Assembly: GCF_051513965.1 (NCBI RefSeq)
Contig: NZ_CP195847.1
Span: 3,038,001 to 3,102,000 of the forward strand
DNA: 64,000 nucleotides
Direction: 5' to 3'
Origin: Paramicrobacterium sp051513965
GTDB taxonomy: Bacteria > Actinomycetota > Actinomycetes > Actinomycetales > Microbacteriaceae
This document shows positions 16,528 to 26,500 of this stretch, one piece after another. The notes beneath the pieces are model-generated. The model was not told where the DNA came from. It did no database searches and saw only the letters and a list, made by a program, of their open reading frames with translations. The first letter of the stretch is position 1. Every line of letters starts with the position of its first letter. The position numbers and the translations under genes are program-made.

Positions 16528-18651
16528 TTGAGTGGGTGCGTGACCCACGACACACGAACCGCTGCACTCGAGCTTCTGCGCCGCCTGGTCGGTCGCGATG
16601 ATGCCGACTTCCATGAGGGCCAGTTCGAGGCCATCTCGGCACTCGTCGACCATCGCGAACGGGCTCTCGTCGTCCAGCGCACCGGTTGGGGCAAATCCGC
16701 CGTGTACTTCGTCGCGACTCTTCTGCTTCGGCAGCGCGGCGCTGGTCCGAGCATCCTCGTCTCACCACTGCTCGCTCTCATGCGCGATCAGGTCGCCGCC
16801 GCTGCGCGCGCCGGCGTCCGCGCGGCCTCCATCAGCTCGGCAAACGCTCACGAGTGGGACGACATCATCACCGCACTCGACCGCGACGACGTCGATGTCC
16901 TCCTCGTCTCACCAGAGCGCCTGAACAATCCCTCTTTCCGCGAGAACCAACTCCCCGAGCTCGTCTCGCGTACCGGATTGCTCGTCGTCGATGAAGCGCA
17001 CTGCATTTCGGACTGGGGCCACGACTTCCGGCCGGACTACCGACGCCTGCGCGACCTGGTCTCGCGGATGCCGCAGGACGTCCCCGTCCTCGCGACGACC
17101 GCGACAGCCAACCAACGCGTCGTCACCGACGTCGCAGAACAGCTGAGTTCCGGGGGACAGCACGTCGTCACCATCCGGGGCCCGCTTGCTCGCCAGTCCC
17201 TTCGCCTCGGCGTACTCCAGCTCCCCTCGAACACCGAACGCCTCGCTTGGCTGCTGACTCACCTCGGCGATCTGCCCGGAAGCGGCATCGTATACACACT
17301 CACCGTGTCCGCTGCAGAAGACATCGCACGTCTTCTGCGCGACGCGGGGCACAATGTCCTCGCCTACACAGGTCGCACCGATCCCGCCGAGCGCGAACGT
17401 GCAGAAGCCGCTCTCAAATCCAACGAGGTCAAGGCACTGATCGCCACGAGCGCCCTTGGCATGGGGTTCGACAAACCCGACCTCGGCTTCGTCGTCCACG
17501 TGGGAGCGCCGTCGTCGCCCGTCGCGTACTACCAGCAGGTCGGGCGAGCCGGTCGCGCCACCGATCACGCGGATGTTCTTCTGCTTCCGGGGGAAGAAGA
17601 CCAGGCGATCTGGCAGTACTTCGCCACAGCATCGATGCCGAACGAACAGGCGGCACACGCCGTCATCGAGGCGCTTCAATCGTCCGACCGTGTGCTCTCC
17701 ACTCCAGCCTTGGAGTCCCGCGTCGATCTCAAGCGCACGACTCTTGAGCTCCTCCTCAAGGTGCTCGACGTCGATGGCGCCGTCCAACGCGTCTCTGGAG
17801 GTTGGCAAGCGACCGGTCACCCCTGGACCTACGACCGAGAGCGATACGAGCGCATCGCAACGGAGCGTCGGGCGGAGCAGAACGCGATGCTTGAGTATGA
17901 AGCTGGACGTGAGTGCCGTATGGCGTTCCTCCAGCGCCAGTTGGACGATGACACTGCGTCCGCGTGTGGCCGCTGCGATGTGTGCGCCGGTGCGTGGTAT
18001 CCGACGGGATCCGACGACTCTGCATCGAGTGCAGCGGCTCAGAGCCTCACCCGCGTCGGGGTCGTCATCGAGCCGCGTGCCATGTGGCCGACCGGCTCCG
18101 ATCGGGTCGGTCTTCCCGTGAAGGGACGCATCCCCGCCGAACAGCAGCTTCGCCCGGGGCGAGCACTTGCACGACTCACCGATCTCGGCTGGGGCGGCCG
18201 CCTTCGTGAGATCTTCGCAGCGGATGCCGTTGACGGGCCGATCGATCGCGCCACACTCGACGCCTGCGTGCGTGTGCTTGCCGACTGGGAGTGGGAGCAA
18301 CGACCCGCCGCCGTTGTGAGTATGCCGTCAGACACGAAGCCCCAGCTCATTCAGTCTCTCGCCGAGGGCCTCGCATCGATCGGACGCCTGCCATATCTCG
18401 GTGCCCTCCAGGCAGCGAACGATGCGGCACATGCTGGCCCCATGAACAGCGTCTTCCGGCTGGCATCGGTCTGGAGTCGCTTCAGTGTCGGGCCAGAACT
18501 CGTCTCACGTTTGGATGAGAGCGGGGGAGCACCGGTTCTGCTCGTCGACGATCGAGTGGACAGCAGGTGGTCGATCACCGTGGCCGGTCAGCGGCTGATC
18601 ACTGCGGGAGCGGGAGCGGTGCTTCCGTTCGCACTCGCCCTTCAGGCGTGA
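16528..18651 (+). CDS. RecQ-type DNA helicase with C-terminal phosphoribosyltransferase-like tail
   Basis: A helicase of about 700 residues. Motif I is QRTGWGKSAVYF (near 51), motif II DEAH in LLVVDEAHCISDWGHDF (near 153), motif III ATTATAN and motif VI YYQQVGRAGRA (near 337). The RecQ zinc cluster is present as GRECRM and ACGRCDVC (near 475). After the winged-helix region comes a tail of about 200 residues ending with VLLVDDRVDSRWSI (670-683), which looks like a PRPP-binding loop of phosphoribosyltransferases with the DD pair but without the usual T-G. RecQ enzymes unwind 3'-5' in recombination repair. The start is TTG at 16528 or GTG at 16540; neither has a strong ribosome site. Confidence 0.9.
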   Translation: MSGCVTHDTRTAALELLRRLVGRDDADFHEGQFEAISALVDHRERALVVQRTGWGKSAVYFVATLLLRQRGAGPSILVSPLLALMRDQVAAAARAGVRAASISSANAHEWDDIITALDRDDVDVLLVSPERLNNPSFRENQLPELVSRTGLLVVDEAHCISDWGHDFRPDYRRLRDLVSRMPQDVPVLATTATANQRVVTDVAEQLSSGGQHVVTIRGPLARQSLRLGVLQLPSNTERLAWLLTHLGDLPGSGIVYTLTVSAAEDIARLLRDAGHNVLAYTGRTDPAERERAEAALKSNEVKALIATSALGMGFDKPDLGFVVHVGAPSSPVAYYQQVGRAGRATDHADVLLLPGEEDQAIWQYFATASMPNEQAAHAVIEALQSSDRVLSTPALESRVDLKRTTLELLLKVLDVDGAVQRVSGGWQATGHPWTYDRERYERIATERRAEQNAMLEYEAGRECRMAFLQRQLDDDTASACGRCDVCAGAWYPTGSDDSASSAAAQSLTRVGVVIEPRAMWPTGSDRVGLPVKGRIPAEQQLRPGRALARLTDLGWGGRLREIFAADAVDGPIDRATLDACVRVLADWEWEQRPAAVVSMPSDTKPQLIQSLAEGLASIGRLPYLGALQAANDAAHAGPMNSVFRLASVWSRFSVGPELVSRLDESGGAPVLLVDDRVDSRWSITVAGQRLITAGAGAVLPFALALQA

Positions 18652-18670
18652 GCGGCTTGGAGGACGTCAG

Positions 18671-19051
18671 TCAGCGTGCCTCGGCTTTACGAGCGCAGTC
18701 GATGCATAGTGTCGTGTACGGACGTGCTTCGAGGCGAGGACGTCCGATGGCGTTGCCACACGACTCGCACATTCCGAACTCACGTGCCTCAATCCGTGCC
18801 AGCGCGGCATCCACCTCGCGCAGCTCGGCCTCGCCCTCGGATTGGAGCCCCGTCAGTTTCGACCACTCGTCCGACATCGTCGGGCCCTCAGGGTCGTGCT
18901 CATCGTCATTCGTGCCTTCGCCGAGCGACTCGCGCACCTGGGCCAGAGCGTCATCGTTCGATCGCATCATCTCGACGAGCTCGTCTCTCCGCTTGCGCAG
19001 AAGATCGGCGAAATGCTCCAGTGTTGTGTCGCTCAGTCGTGAAGTGGCCAT
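18671..19051 (-). CDS. TraR/DksA-type zinc-finger protein
   Basis: A 126-residue protein with an N-terminal coiled-coil (residues 8-90) and a C-terminal C4 zinc finger, CESC at 95-98 and CIDC at 116-119. This is the DksA/TraR/RbpA-like layout. DksA proteins reach into the RNA polymerase secondary channel and change the response to ppGpp; the tip residues of the coiled-coil would decide activity and are not clearly DksA-like here. The start at 19051 (MATSRLSD) was chosen because the domain begins there. Its stop lies 19 bases from that of convergent recQ. Confidence 0.88.
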   Translation of the reverse strand: MATSRLSDTTLEHFADLLRKRRDELVEMMRSNDDALAQVRESLGEGTNDDEHDPEGPTMSDEWSKLTGLQSEGEAELREVDAALARIEAREFGMCESCGNAIGRPRLEARPYTTLCIDCARKAEAR

Positions 19052-19166
19052 AGACCATCGTGGCACATTCCAAGCGATTCGCGCGTGATTACGCCTATTC
19101 GCAGTGTCGCAGGAACACGACGTACCCTGAGGGTGCACACGATGCACCACGGAAGAGAGCACGCGC

Positions 19167-19556
19167 ATGAGCCAGTCGATCGAGCAGCTCCGGGCGGACG
19201 CCCGCGTCGAGCTCGACGTGCTGATCGAGCACCACTCGCGCGATGGTGAGGACCCGTGGGAGTTCCTCCACGCCCTTCCCACCGTCGACGAGTTGGTCGT
19301 CCGAGCGCTTCGCGATGACGAGCTCGAACGCCGTGGTTCCATGGCCGAGTATCTTCTCGCCCGAATGGCCCAGCGAACGAACCGACCCGACGCAGACGCC
19401 CTGCGCGCAGACGCCGATCGCCTTGAGTACGACATTCTCCGGGAGATCGCTCACCGGCATCCCGAGCTGACGCGCGCCGTGTGGACTTTGGCAGGCGACC
19501 TCAATCACGCTCGTCGGTCGCCCGCAGAATCGGCGACTCCGCGCCCCGAAGACTAG
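19167..19556 (+). CDS. Hypothetical protein, acidic and helical
   Basis: A 129-residue soluble protein with many Asp, Glu, Arg and Ala residues and predicted helices throughout (MSQSIEQLRADARVELDVLI at the start, WEFLHALPTVDELVVRALRD in the middle). I recognise no family. It is divergent from the DksA-like gene across 115 bases. GGAAGAGAG precedes the ATG. Confidence 0.6.
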   Translation: MSQSIEQLRADARVELDVLIEHHSRDGEDPWEFLHALPTVDELVVRALRDDELERRGSMAEYLLARMAQRTNRPDADALRADADRLEYDILREIAHRHPELTRAVWTLAGDLNHARRSPAESATPRPED

Positions 19557-19645
19557 GCCGCCACCGCCGCGCTCAGGCAAGCCTGTGGATCGTCAACGTA
19601 GAATCGGCTGAGCCCTCGCACGTCGCGAGTCGCTCCGCGATCACT

Positions 19646-21967
19646 ATGAACCTTCCTTCGACACTTGCGCGCGCGGCCGTCATCACCGCAGTCTGCGTGG
19701 CGACCCTCGGGGTCAGCCCGTCAGCCGCACATGCCGCCGTGTCGACTGGCCACCCAGCCACAGGGACAGTCACAGCAGCCTCCCCAGACGACGAAGGCGC
19801 GCTTCTGAGCGTCGAACTCCTCGACACCCCCATCGAGCCCGACGGCGAGCTCCGCGCGAGCATCACTGTTACGAATTCCTCCGACACTCCACTAGCCACC
19901 GGTCACGTCGTTCTGTCGTCATCCACCACACCGTTCGCTTCGCGCGACGAACTCGCCGACTACCTCGACCTCGCATCCTCAGACAACCTGACCCCGAACA
20001 CGCTCGACACAATCGACGTTCCCAGCATCACGCCGGGCTCCACGTGGACGAGCACACCCGTGACGGTCACGACCGAGGACCTCCAGCTGGGGGACGACTT
20101 CGGAGCATATGCTTTCTCTGGCACATACGTTGCGGGGGAGCAGACGGCCCAGTCACGGGACGCTTTCGTCCTCGACACGGGCACAGCTCCGGGCACGGCG
20201 AACATCGCCGTGGCGGTTCCAATCACCCTTCCTCCAGACTCTGCATCGATGCTCTCAGCCGATGATCTCGAGGCGTTCACAGGGGAGGACGGACTCCTGA
20301 CCCGTCAACTGGACGGTGTGCTCGGGCATCCGGTTGCCATTGCCATCGACCCGAGAATCATCGCGTCGATCCGAGCATTAGGCACGGCCGCTCCCGAAAC
20401 AGCCACCGAGTGGCTTGAACGCCTCGACGCGGCGAGCAACGATATATTCCCTCTGCAGTATGCAGATGCAGATCCGACTGCTCAGCTCCAATCCGGCGCC
20501 TCCTCGCTTCTCGCACCGACATCGCTCGACTTCGGTATGGACCCGAAGAACTTCACTCCTGTCGAACCGGAAGAGCCTGAGACGGAGACGCCGACGGGAT
20601 CACCGACCCCCGCGGGAGCTGGCACCGAGACGACTCCGACGCCCACTCCGACAGTCGACCCGAACGGCACTCCCACACTCGACGCGCTCCTCGCCTTCGA
20701 CTACACGTTCCCGTCGGCACTCTGGCCCGCAGATGACACGGTGACCGCCGATGACATCACGGCCCTCACGAAGGACGGCTTCGGGCCGATCGTCGTCTCC
20801 AGTTCCAACACGTCGGCCGGCGCTCACACCACGGTTCCAGGACGCATCAGCCAGGGCGAATCCGACCTGCTCATCTCCGATTCGGCCGCATCCGATGCAC
20901 TGAGGTCGGCAATCTCCGCACGCAGCGACACCGCACAGAGTGACGCGATGGCGACCTTGGCCGCTGAGCTCGCCCTGATCGGTGCCGAATCGGGCGCTTC
21001 AGGCCGAAGCATCCTGCTCACACTCGATCGCACCGTCCCCACGAGCGCTGACCGCATGTCCTCCGTGCTGTCAGACCTCGGGGATCTCACGGGCGTGTCC
21101 ATGAAGAGCCTCTCCGCATTCAAAGCGGTCGATGAATCCGGAGTCACCGTCGCGGACAAGCCTCAAACAGAGGAGCGCCTCGACGCATTCACTCGAATCC
21201 GCTCGTACGACGACCGCATCGAGGCGTTCTCCACGGCACTCGACGATCCGTCGATTCTCATCGGTCGACAGGATGCCGCGAAGCTCACGACCTACTCCGT
21301 GGGCTGGCTCGAAGACCTCGAGTCCTGGAACAAGGCGGTCACCGAGTTCGAGTCCTCGACTCAGCACGTCCTCACATCAGTGACGATCGTGCGCTCGAGC
21401 CCGATCCTCATGATCGCGGACCAGATCTCCATCAAGATCTCGGTTCGCAACACCCTCGATCTGCCGGTGAACGTCATTATGCGCGCGTCTCCCGACAACC
21501 CGCGTCTCAAGGTCGAGCAGTCGGATCAGACGCAGATCCCCGCGAAGACGCAGCAGTCCGTCTCCATCCCGGTGACCGCACGACTCGGAAACGGCGACGT
21601 GAACCTGCGTCTCTTCCTGTACACCCCCGAGGGCGTCTCACTCGGAGACAGCTCAACCGTGCCGGTCACGGTGCGTGCCGACTGGGAGCGCATCGGCACC
21701 ATTATCTTGATCGGGGGAGTGACGCTCCTCTTCGTGTTCGGTGTGATCCGCACGGTGCTGCGCCGTCGTCGTGAGCACGAAGCCGCTGACACGGACACGG
21801 CCGAAAGCCCTGCAGAGACAGACGCTGACTCAGGCGCCCCAAGTGACGCCGACACTGCGAATGGTGAGAACACCGCGGACGAGACGGGCGCAGCAGACGA
21901 CGCGAGAACGGAAGATGCAGACGGACCGACCGCCGACGACCACGACGGAGATCGCAATGGCAGCTGA
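19646..21967 (+). CDS. DUF6049 family secreted, membrane-anchored protein
   Basis: A 773-residue protein with a signal peptide (LARAAVITAVCVATLGVSPS, cleavage likely after SAAHA near residue 29), a large outside part with a Pro/Thr/Glu-rich linker near residues 300-340, one C-terminal membrane segment (IGTIILIGGVTLLFVFGVI) followed by RRRRE and a very acidic cytoplasmic tail. In actinobacteria this family stands directly ahead of murJ. Here the end overlaps the murJ start by 11 bases, so a shared role in wall precursor export is plausible but unproved. The ATG at 19646 is chosen because the signal peptide begins there. Confidence 0.85.
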   Translation: MNLPSTLARAAVITAVCVATLGVSPSAAHAAVSTGHPATGTVTAASPDDEGALLSVELLDTPIEPDGELRASITVTNSSDTPLATGHVVLSSSTTPFASRDELADYLDLASSDNLTPNTLDTIDVPSITPGSTWTSTPVTVTTEDLQLGDDFGAYAFSGTYVAGEQTAQSRDAFVLDTGTAPGTANIAVAVPITLPPDSASMLSADDLEAFTGEDGLLTRQLDGVLGHPVAIAIDPRIIASIRALGTAAPETATEWLERLDAASNDIFPLQYADADPTAQLQSGASSLLAPTSLDFGMDPKNFTPVEPEEPETETPTGSPTPAGAGTETTPTPTPTVDPNGTPTLDALLAFDYTFPSALWPADDTVTADDITALTKDGFGPIVVSSSNTSAGAHTTVPGRISQGESDLLISDSAASDALRSAISARSDTAQSDAMATLAAELALIGAESGASGRSILLTLDRTVPTSADRMSSVLSDLGDLTGVSMKSLSAFKAVDESGVTVADKPQTEERLDAFTRIRSYDDRIEAFSTALDDPSILIGRQDAAKLTTYSVGWLEDLESWNKAVTEFESSTQHVLTSVTIVRSSPILMIADQISIKISVRNTLDLPVNVIMRASPDNPRLKVEQSDQTQIPAKTQQSVSIPVTARLGNGDVNLRLFLYTPEGVSLGDSSTVPVTVRADWERIGTIILIGGVTLLFVFGVIRTVLRRRREHEAADTDTAESPAETDADSGAPSDADTANGENTADETGAADDARTEDADGPTADDHDGDRNGS

Positions 21968-23624
21968 CACCGCGCCGAGTGCCGGCGAGCCGACGGGTGA
22001 GAACGAGTCGGTCGGCCGGGCAAGTCTTTTCCTCGCCTCGGGCACGATCGTCTCGCGGCTGCTCGGTTTCGCGAAGGCAGTGCTTCTCGCCATGGCCGTC
22101 GGAAGCGTCGGAAGCGCGAGCGCAGACGCGTTCGGCGTAGCGAACCAGCTGCCGAACCAGATCTACTCGATCGTCGCGGGGGGAGTGTTCAGCGCCGTCC
22201 TCGTCCCGACCATCGTCCGCGCGATCGTCGGTGTCGACCGTGGGCGCGCCTACATCAACAAGCTCCTCACTGTGGCGCTGGTCATCCTGCTCGCGGTCAC
22301 GCTCGTCGTCACCCTCGCCGCACCATTCATCATCAATCTGTATCTGGCGAGCGGCAACATCGATCCGGATGCTCGTGCACTCGCGACCGCGTTCGCCTAC
22401 TGGTGTCTTCCCCAGGTCTTCTTCTACGGCCTCTATTCGCTGCTCGGTGAGATCCTCAACGCGCACAAGCTCTTCGGCCCCTTCACGTGGGCTCCCGCCC
22501 TCAACAACGTGATCGCGATGGCCGGCTTGGTCGCGTTCATGGTGATCTTCGGGGCGGATGCCTCCGGAACACGTCTCGTGACGGAGTGGACCGACAGCAT
22601 GATCTGGCTCCTCGCCGGCTCCGCGACGGCCGGCATCGTCGCCCAAGCTCTCGTGCTGTTCCTCTTCTGGCGACGCATCGGCCTGCGCTATCGCCCCGAC
22701 TTCCATTGGCGAGGCGTTGGACTGCGCCAGACGGGGAAACTCGCCGGCTGGACCTTCGCCTCTCTGCTTCTCACCCAGCTGGGTGGCTTGGTTCAGACGA
22801 ACGTGTCATTCCAGGCGGCCGGCCACGGCGCATCCACCGCGACTCTGCAGAACTCGTGGCTCATCATCATGCTGCCGCACTCCGTTATCGCGGTGTCGGT
22901 AGCCACGGCATATTTCACGCGCATGGCCGAGCATGCCAACGAAGGCCGCATCGAGCGTATGAAGGAGGATGTTGCGAAGGCCGCGCGCCAGATCACACTC
23001 CTCATCGTGCTCGCCGGCGCCGTGATCGCTGTCGTCGCACTGCCGTTCTCGAGCCTCTTCACCGGAACGCTTGCTCAGGCCGGCCAGATGGCCTTCGTCA
23101 TCTTCGGTTACCTCGGCGATCTGCTTCCGTTCACTCTGCTCTTCGTCATCCAGCGAACATTCTTCGCCCTCGGCGACACGCGCACACCTTTCTTCTCCAC
23201 AATCGTCCAGGCCGGCCTGTTCATCCTTCTCGCCCTGTCCTGCGCCCTGCTCCCGCCGGAACTCATCGGCGTCGGTCTCGCGATCTCCATCTCCGTCGCC
23301 GGCACCGCGCAGCTCATCGTCGGTTATCTGCTGCTTCGCCGTAAGATCGGCGGCCTCGGTGCACGACCGGTTCTCTTCGCGATCCTGCGCTTCATCGCCG
23401 CCTCGATTCCGGCGGCGATCATCGGATGGCTCATCACGTTCTTCCTCGGCGCCACCCGTGAGGACGGTTTCGCCGTGAGCTCCACACTGGGAGCAGTGGC
23501 CACGATGGCGCTCGTGGGAACAGTGATGGCCGTCGTCTACTTCGGCATCCTCGTCCTCATGCGCACTCCGGACCTGAAGGGGGCCCTCGATCCAATACGT
23601 CGCCGCTTCATGAGCGGTCGCTGA
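21957..23624 (+). CDS. murJ: MurJ/MviN lipid II flippase
   Basis: A 555-residue membrane protein of the MOP exporter family with about 14 hydrophobic segments. It moves lipid II across the membrane for peptidoglycan synthesis. The N-terminal part ASGTIVSRLLGFAKAVLLAM with its conserved Arg residues, and the QLPNQIYSIVAGGVFSAVLV stretch, are typical of MurJ. It ends soon after the last membrane helix, without the pseudokinase tail found in mycobacteria. The start overlaps the DUF6049 gene, with GGAG ahead of the ATG; a frame running upstream from there is only a shadow. Confidence 0.93.
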   Translation: MAADTAPSAGEPTGENESVGRASLFLASGTIVSRLLGFAKAVLLAMAVGSVGSASADAFGVANQLPNQIYSIVAGGVFSAVLVPTIVRAIVGVDRGRAYINKLLTVALVILLAVTLVVTLAAPFIINLYLASGNIDPDARALATAFAYWCLPQVFFYGLYSLLGEILNAHKLFGPFTWAPALNNVIAMAGLVAFMVIFGADASGTRLVTEWTDSMIWLLAGSATAGIVAQALVLFLFWRRIGLRYRPDFHWRGVGLRQTGKLAGWTFASLLLTQLGGLVQTNVSFQAAGHGASTATLQNSWLIIMLPHSVIAVSVATAYFTRMAEHANEGRIERMKEDVAKAARQITLLIVLAGAVIAVVALPFSSLFTGTLAQAGQMAFVIFGYLGDLLPFTLLFVIQRTFFALGDTRTPFFSTIVQAGLFILLALSCALLPPELIGVGLAISISVAGTAQLIVGYLLLRRKIGGLGARPVLFAILRFIAASIPAAIIGWLITFFLGATREDGFAVSSTLGAVATMALVGTVMAVVYFGILVLMRTPDLKGALDPIRRRFMSGR

Positions 23625-23699
23625 AACAGCATCCATCCCTGGAATAGACCGTCGTTACACTGTGTTCTACCAGGCAGAGCAATCGTCAGGAGTATCCGC

Positions 23700-24674
23700 G
23701 TGCACAACGTCATCATCATCGGCTCGGGTCCCGCCGGCTACACCGCCGCCATCTATGCGGCTCGGGCACAGCTTGAGCCTGTCGTCATCGCCAGTTCGGT
23801 TGCCGCAGGCGGCGAACTGATGAACACCACAGAGGTCGAGAACTTCCCGGGCTTCCCCGAGGGCATCCAAGGCCCCGATCTCATGATGAAGATGCAGGAG
23901 CAGGCCGAACGCTTCGGGGCCAAGGTCGTCTACGACGACGTCGACTCGCTTGAGCTCGAGGGGCCGGTCAAGACTGTGAAGACAATGCTGGGCGAGACCT
24001 ACGAGGCCCGCACCGTCATCGTCGCCACGGGCTCCGCGTACCGCAAGATCGGCATCGAAGACGAAGAGCGCCTTTCGGGTCGCGGCGTCAGCTGGTGCGC
24101 CACGTGCGATGGCTTCTTCTTCAAGGACAAGACCATCGCCGTCGTCGGCGGCGGTGACTCCGCAATGGAGGAGGCCACGTTCCTCACACGCTTTGCGTCG
24201 AAGGTGTACGTCGTCCACCGTCGTGACGCACTCCGTGCCTCGAAGATCATGCAGGAGCGCGCATTCGCCGACCCGAAGATCGAATTCGTCTGGAACAACG
24301 AGGTCATCGGCATCAGCGGTGAAGACAGCGTCACCGGTCTGACTCTGCGCAGCACCGAGGACGGCTCCGAGTCGACTCTCGACGTCCAGGGGCTCTTCGT
24401 CGCAATCGGAAACGACCCACGCACTCACCTCGTCCACGGGCAGCTCGATCTCACGTCCGAGGGCACAATCGCCGTCGAGGGGCGCTCGTCCAGGACGAAC
24501 CTCCCCGGCGTCTTCGCAGCGGGCGATGTCATCGATCCGACGTACCGGCAGGCGGCCACCGCTGCCGGCAGCGGAACAGTCGCGGCACTCGACGCAGAGC
24601 ATTACCTCGCTGCACTGAACGAGGCGGGCGAACCGGATGCCGGTGTCGACCAGCTCGCCGGCAACATCGCCTGA
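23700..24674 (+). CDS. trxB: Thioredoxin reductase
   Basis: A 324-residue flavoprotein that passes electrons from NADPH to thioredoxin. FAD-binding GSGPAGYTAAIYAARA is at residues 8-23, the redox centre CATC at 133-136, the NADPH site GGGDSAMEEA near 151 and the second FAD signature GVFAAGDVID near 280. It starts with GTG, with CAGGAG 8 bases ahead. trxA follows after 29 bases, so the pair forms one operon. Confidence 0.97.
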   Translation: MHNVIIIGSGPAGYTAAIYAARAQLEPVVIASSVAAGGELMNTTEVENFPGFPEGIQGPDLMMKMQEQAERFGAKVVYDDVDSLELEGPVKTVKTMLGETYEARTVIVATGSAYRKIGIEDEERLSGRGVSWCATCDGFFFKDKTIAVVGGGDSAMEEATFLTRFASKVYVVHRRDALRASKIMQERAFADPKIEFVWNNEVIGISGEDSVTGLTLRSTEDGSESTLDVQGLFVAIGNDPRTHLVHGQLDLTSEGTIAVEGRSSRTNLPGVFAAGDVIDPTYRQAATAAGSGTVAALDAEHYLAALNEAGEPDAGVDQLAGNIA

Positions 24675-24703
24675 CCGCAGCATCCATCAATGAAGGAGAC
24701 ACA

Positions 24704-25027
24704 ATGACCGCTCGCGCAGTGACCGAGCAGACGTTCGAGGAGGAAGTCCTCAAGTCTGACAAGCCCGTACTCGTCGACTTCTGGGCTGCATGGTGCGGAC
24801 CGTGCCGCATGGTCTCGCCCATCCTCGACCAGATCGCCGAGGAGAACAGCGACAAGATCGACATCGTCAAGGTGAACGTCGATGAGAATCCGAACCTCGC
24901 TATGCAGTACCAGATCACGTCCATCCCCGCGATGAAGGTGTTCAAGGGCGGCGAAGTGTCGACGTCCATTATCGGAGCCAAGCCGAAGGCTGCCCTCGAG
25001 GCCGACCTCTCGGCGTACCTGGCCTGA
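24704..25027 (+). CDS. trxA: Thioredoxin
   Basis: A 107-residue thioredoxin with the active site WCGPC (Cys31 and Cys34), DFWAAWCGPC ahead and the cis-proline TSIPA near residue 75. It reduces protein disulfides with electrons from TrxB, whose gene stands directly upstream. GAAGGAGAC stands ahead of the ATG. A strong terminator follows. Confidence 0.97.
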   Translation: MTARAVTEQTFEEEVLKSDKPVLVDFWAAWCGPCRMVSPILDQIAEENSDKIDIVKVNVDENPNLAMQYQITSIPAMKVFKGGEVSTSIIGAKPKAALEADLSAYLA

Positions 25028-25033
25028 TCTGAT

Positions 25034-25074
25034 CCGAAGGGCCCGCGCCGAATCCTCGGCGACGGGCCCTTCGG
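25034..25074 (+). terminator. Hairpin terminator after trxA
   Basis: A 12-bp stem, CCGAAGGGCCCG with CGGGCCCTTCGG, encloses a smaller GCCGA/TCGGC stem, 6 bases after the trxA stop. It is followed by CGTTTA, a weak U-tract. It closes the trxBA operon. Confidence 0.8.
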
Positions 25075-25152
25075 CGTTTAACGAGGATTCCTCCATTCGT
25101 CGTCGCCGAATCAAGGCGACTACCATGAACTCCAAAGCAGAAACGGATTCAC

Positions 25153-26475
25153 GTGTCAGAACAAGGTCGAACACCAGCCCCCGGAAACAATCTCGATCCC
25201 TGGTACTCCAGCTACGCTGCCCGCGCCGCCGGACTCGCCGCAAGTGAGGTTCGAGCCCTTTTCGCCGTCGCCTCGCGTCCCGAGGTGGTCTCTCTGGCTG
25301 GCGGGATGCCGTATGTCTCCGCTCTGCCCGATGATCTGATCCGCAGTGCCCTCGACCGCGTCATGACCGAACAGGGCCCCACAGCGCTCCAATACGGCTC
25401 AGGTCAGGGGGTTCCCGCACTCCGTGAGCAGATCCTCGATGTCATGGCGCTTGAGGGAATCAACGCGAGCGCTTCAGATGTCATTGTGACCACTGGAAGT
25501 CAGCACGCACTCGAGCTGTTCAGCAAGCTGTTCCTCGACCCCGGCGATGTCGTCATCTCCGAAGGCCCGAGCTACGTCACCGCAATGGTGATCTTCAAGA
25601 GCTACCAAGCCGAGGTCGCTCACGTCCCCATGGACGACGACGGCCTTCAGCCGGAGGCACTCCGTGAGCGCATCGCGAATCTCAAGGCTCAGGGCAAACG
25701 CATCAAGTTCCTCTACACGATTCCGACGTTTCACAACCCTGCCGGTGTCACTCTCGCTGCTCAACGACGCGCAGAGATCCTGGAGATCGCCAAAGAGAAC
25801 GGCATCCTTGTCCTCGAAGACAACCCTTACGGTCTGCTGTACTTCGACAAGCAGCCACCCAACGCACTTCGGTCACTTGACGAGGACGGCGTGGTCTACC
25901 TCGGCACGTTCTCAAAGACTCTCGCCCCAGGGTTCCGCGTCGGGTGGGCGCTTGCCCCACACGCGATCCGCGAGAAGCTCATCCTCGCGAACGAAGCCGC
26001 GATCCTCTGCCCCTCGTCTTTCAGCCAGCTCGTGATCTCTGAATATCTGACACAGGCCGATTGGAAGGGACAGATCGACACGTTCCGAGGCGTCTACAAG
26101 GAGCGCAAGGAGGCGATGATCTCGTCTCTCAAGGAGTATCTGCCGGGCTGTACCTGGACGAACCCCACGGGTGGCTTCTACGTGTGGCTCACACTCCCTG
26201 AAGAGCTCGACTCCAAGGCGATGCTTCCTCGCGCCGTGAAGGAACTCGTGGCCTACACACCGGGGACCGCGTTCTACGGCGATGGGGGAGGACGCCAGAA
26301 CATGCGCATCTCGTTCTGCTACCCGACGCCGGAGCAGATTCGCGTCGGCATTCGACGTCTCGCAAACGTGGTCAACGGCGAACTCGATCTGCTGCACACG
26401 TTCTCCGGCTCCGGTCGCCTTCCTGACTCGCCCTCGTCGGGACGATACAACGCACCTCCACCGGACCTCTCCTGA
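25153..26475 (+). CDS. PLP-dependent aminotransferase (class I/II, 2-aminoadipate/AraT type)
   Basis: A 440-residue fold-type I aminotransferase. It has LAGGMPYVSALP near residue 50, TGSQHALELFSKLFLDPGD for the cofactor phosphate near 115, FLYTIPTFHNPAGV near 190, EDNPYGLLYFD near 222 and the Schiff-base lysine in GTFSKTLAPGFRVGW near 258. These features are those of LysN/aromatic-type transaminases and of the catalytic part of MocR regulators; there is no N-terminal DNA-binding domain here. The substrate is not settled. It starts with GTG. The next gene follows after 25 bases, probably in the same transcript. Confidence 0.88.
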   Translation: MSEQGRTPAPGNNLDPWYSSYAARAAGLAASEVRALFAVASRPEVVSLAGGMPYVSALPDDLIRSALDRVMTEQGPTALQYGSGQGVPALREQILDVMALEGINASASDVIVTTGSQHALELFSKLFLDPGDVVISEGPSYVTAMVIFKSYQAEVAHVPMDDDGLQPEALRERIANLKAQGKRIKFLYTIPTFHNPAGVTLAAQRRAEILEIAKENGILVLEDNPYGLLYFDKQPPNALRSLDEDGVVYLGTFSKTLAPGFRVGWALAPHAIREKLILANEAAILCPSSFSQLVISEYLTQADWKGQIDTFRGVYKERKEAMISSLKEYLPGCTWTNPTGGFYVWLTLPEELDSKAMLPRAVKELVAYTPGTAFYGDGGGRQNMRISFCYPTPEQIRVGIRRLANVVNGELDLLHTFSGSGRLPDSPSSGRYNAPPPDLS

Positions 26476-26500
26476 GACGAAAGAGACGAAACACCTGATC

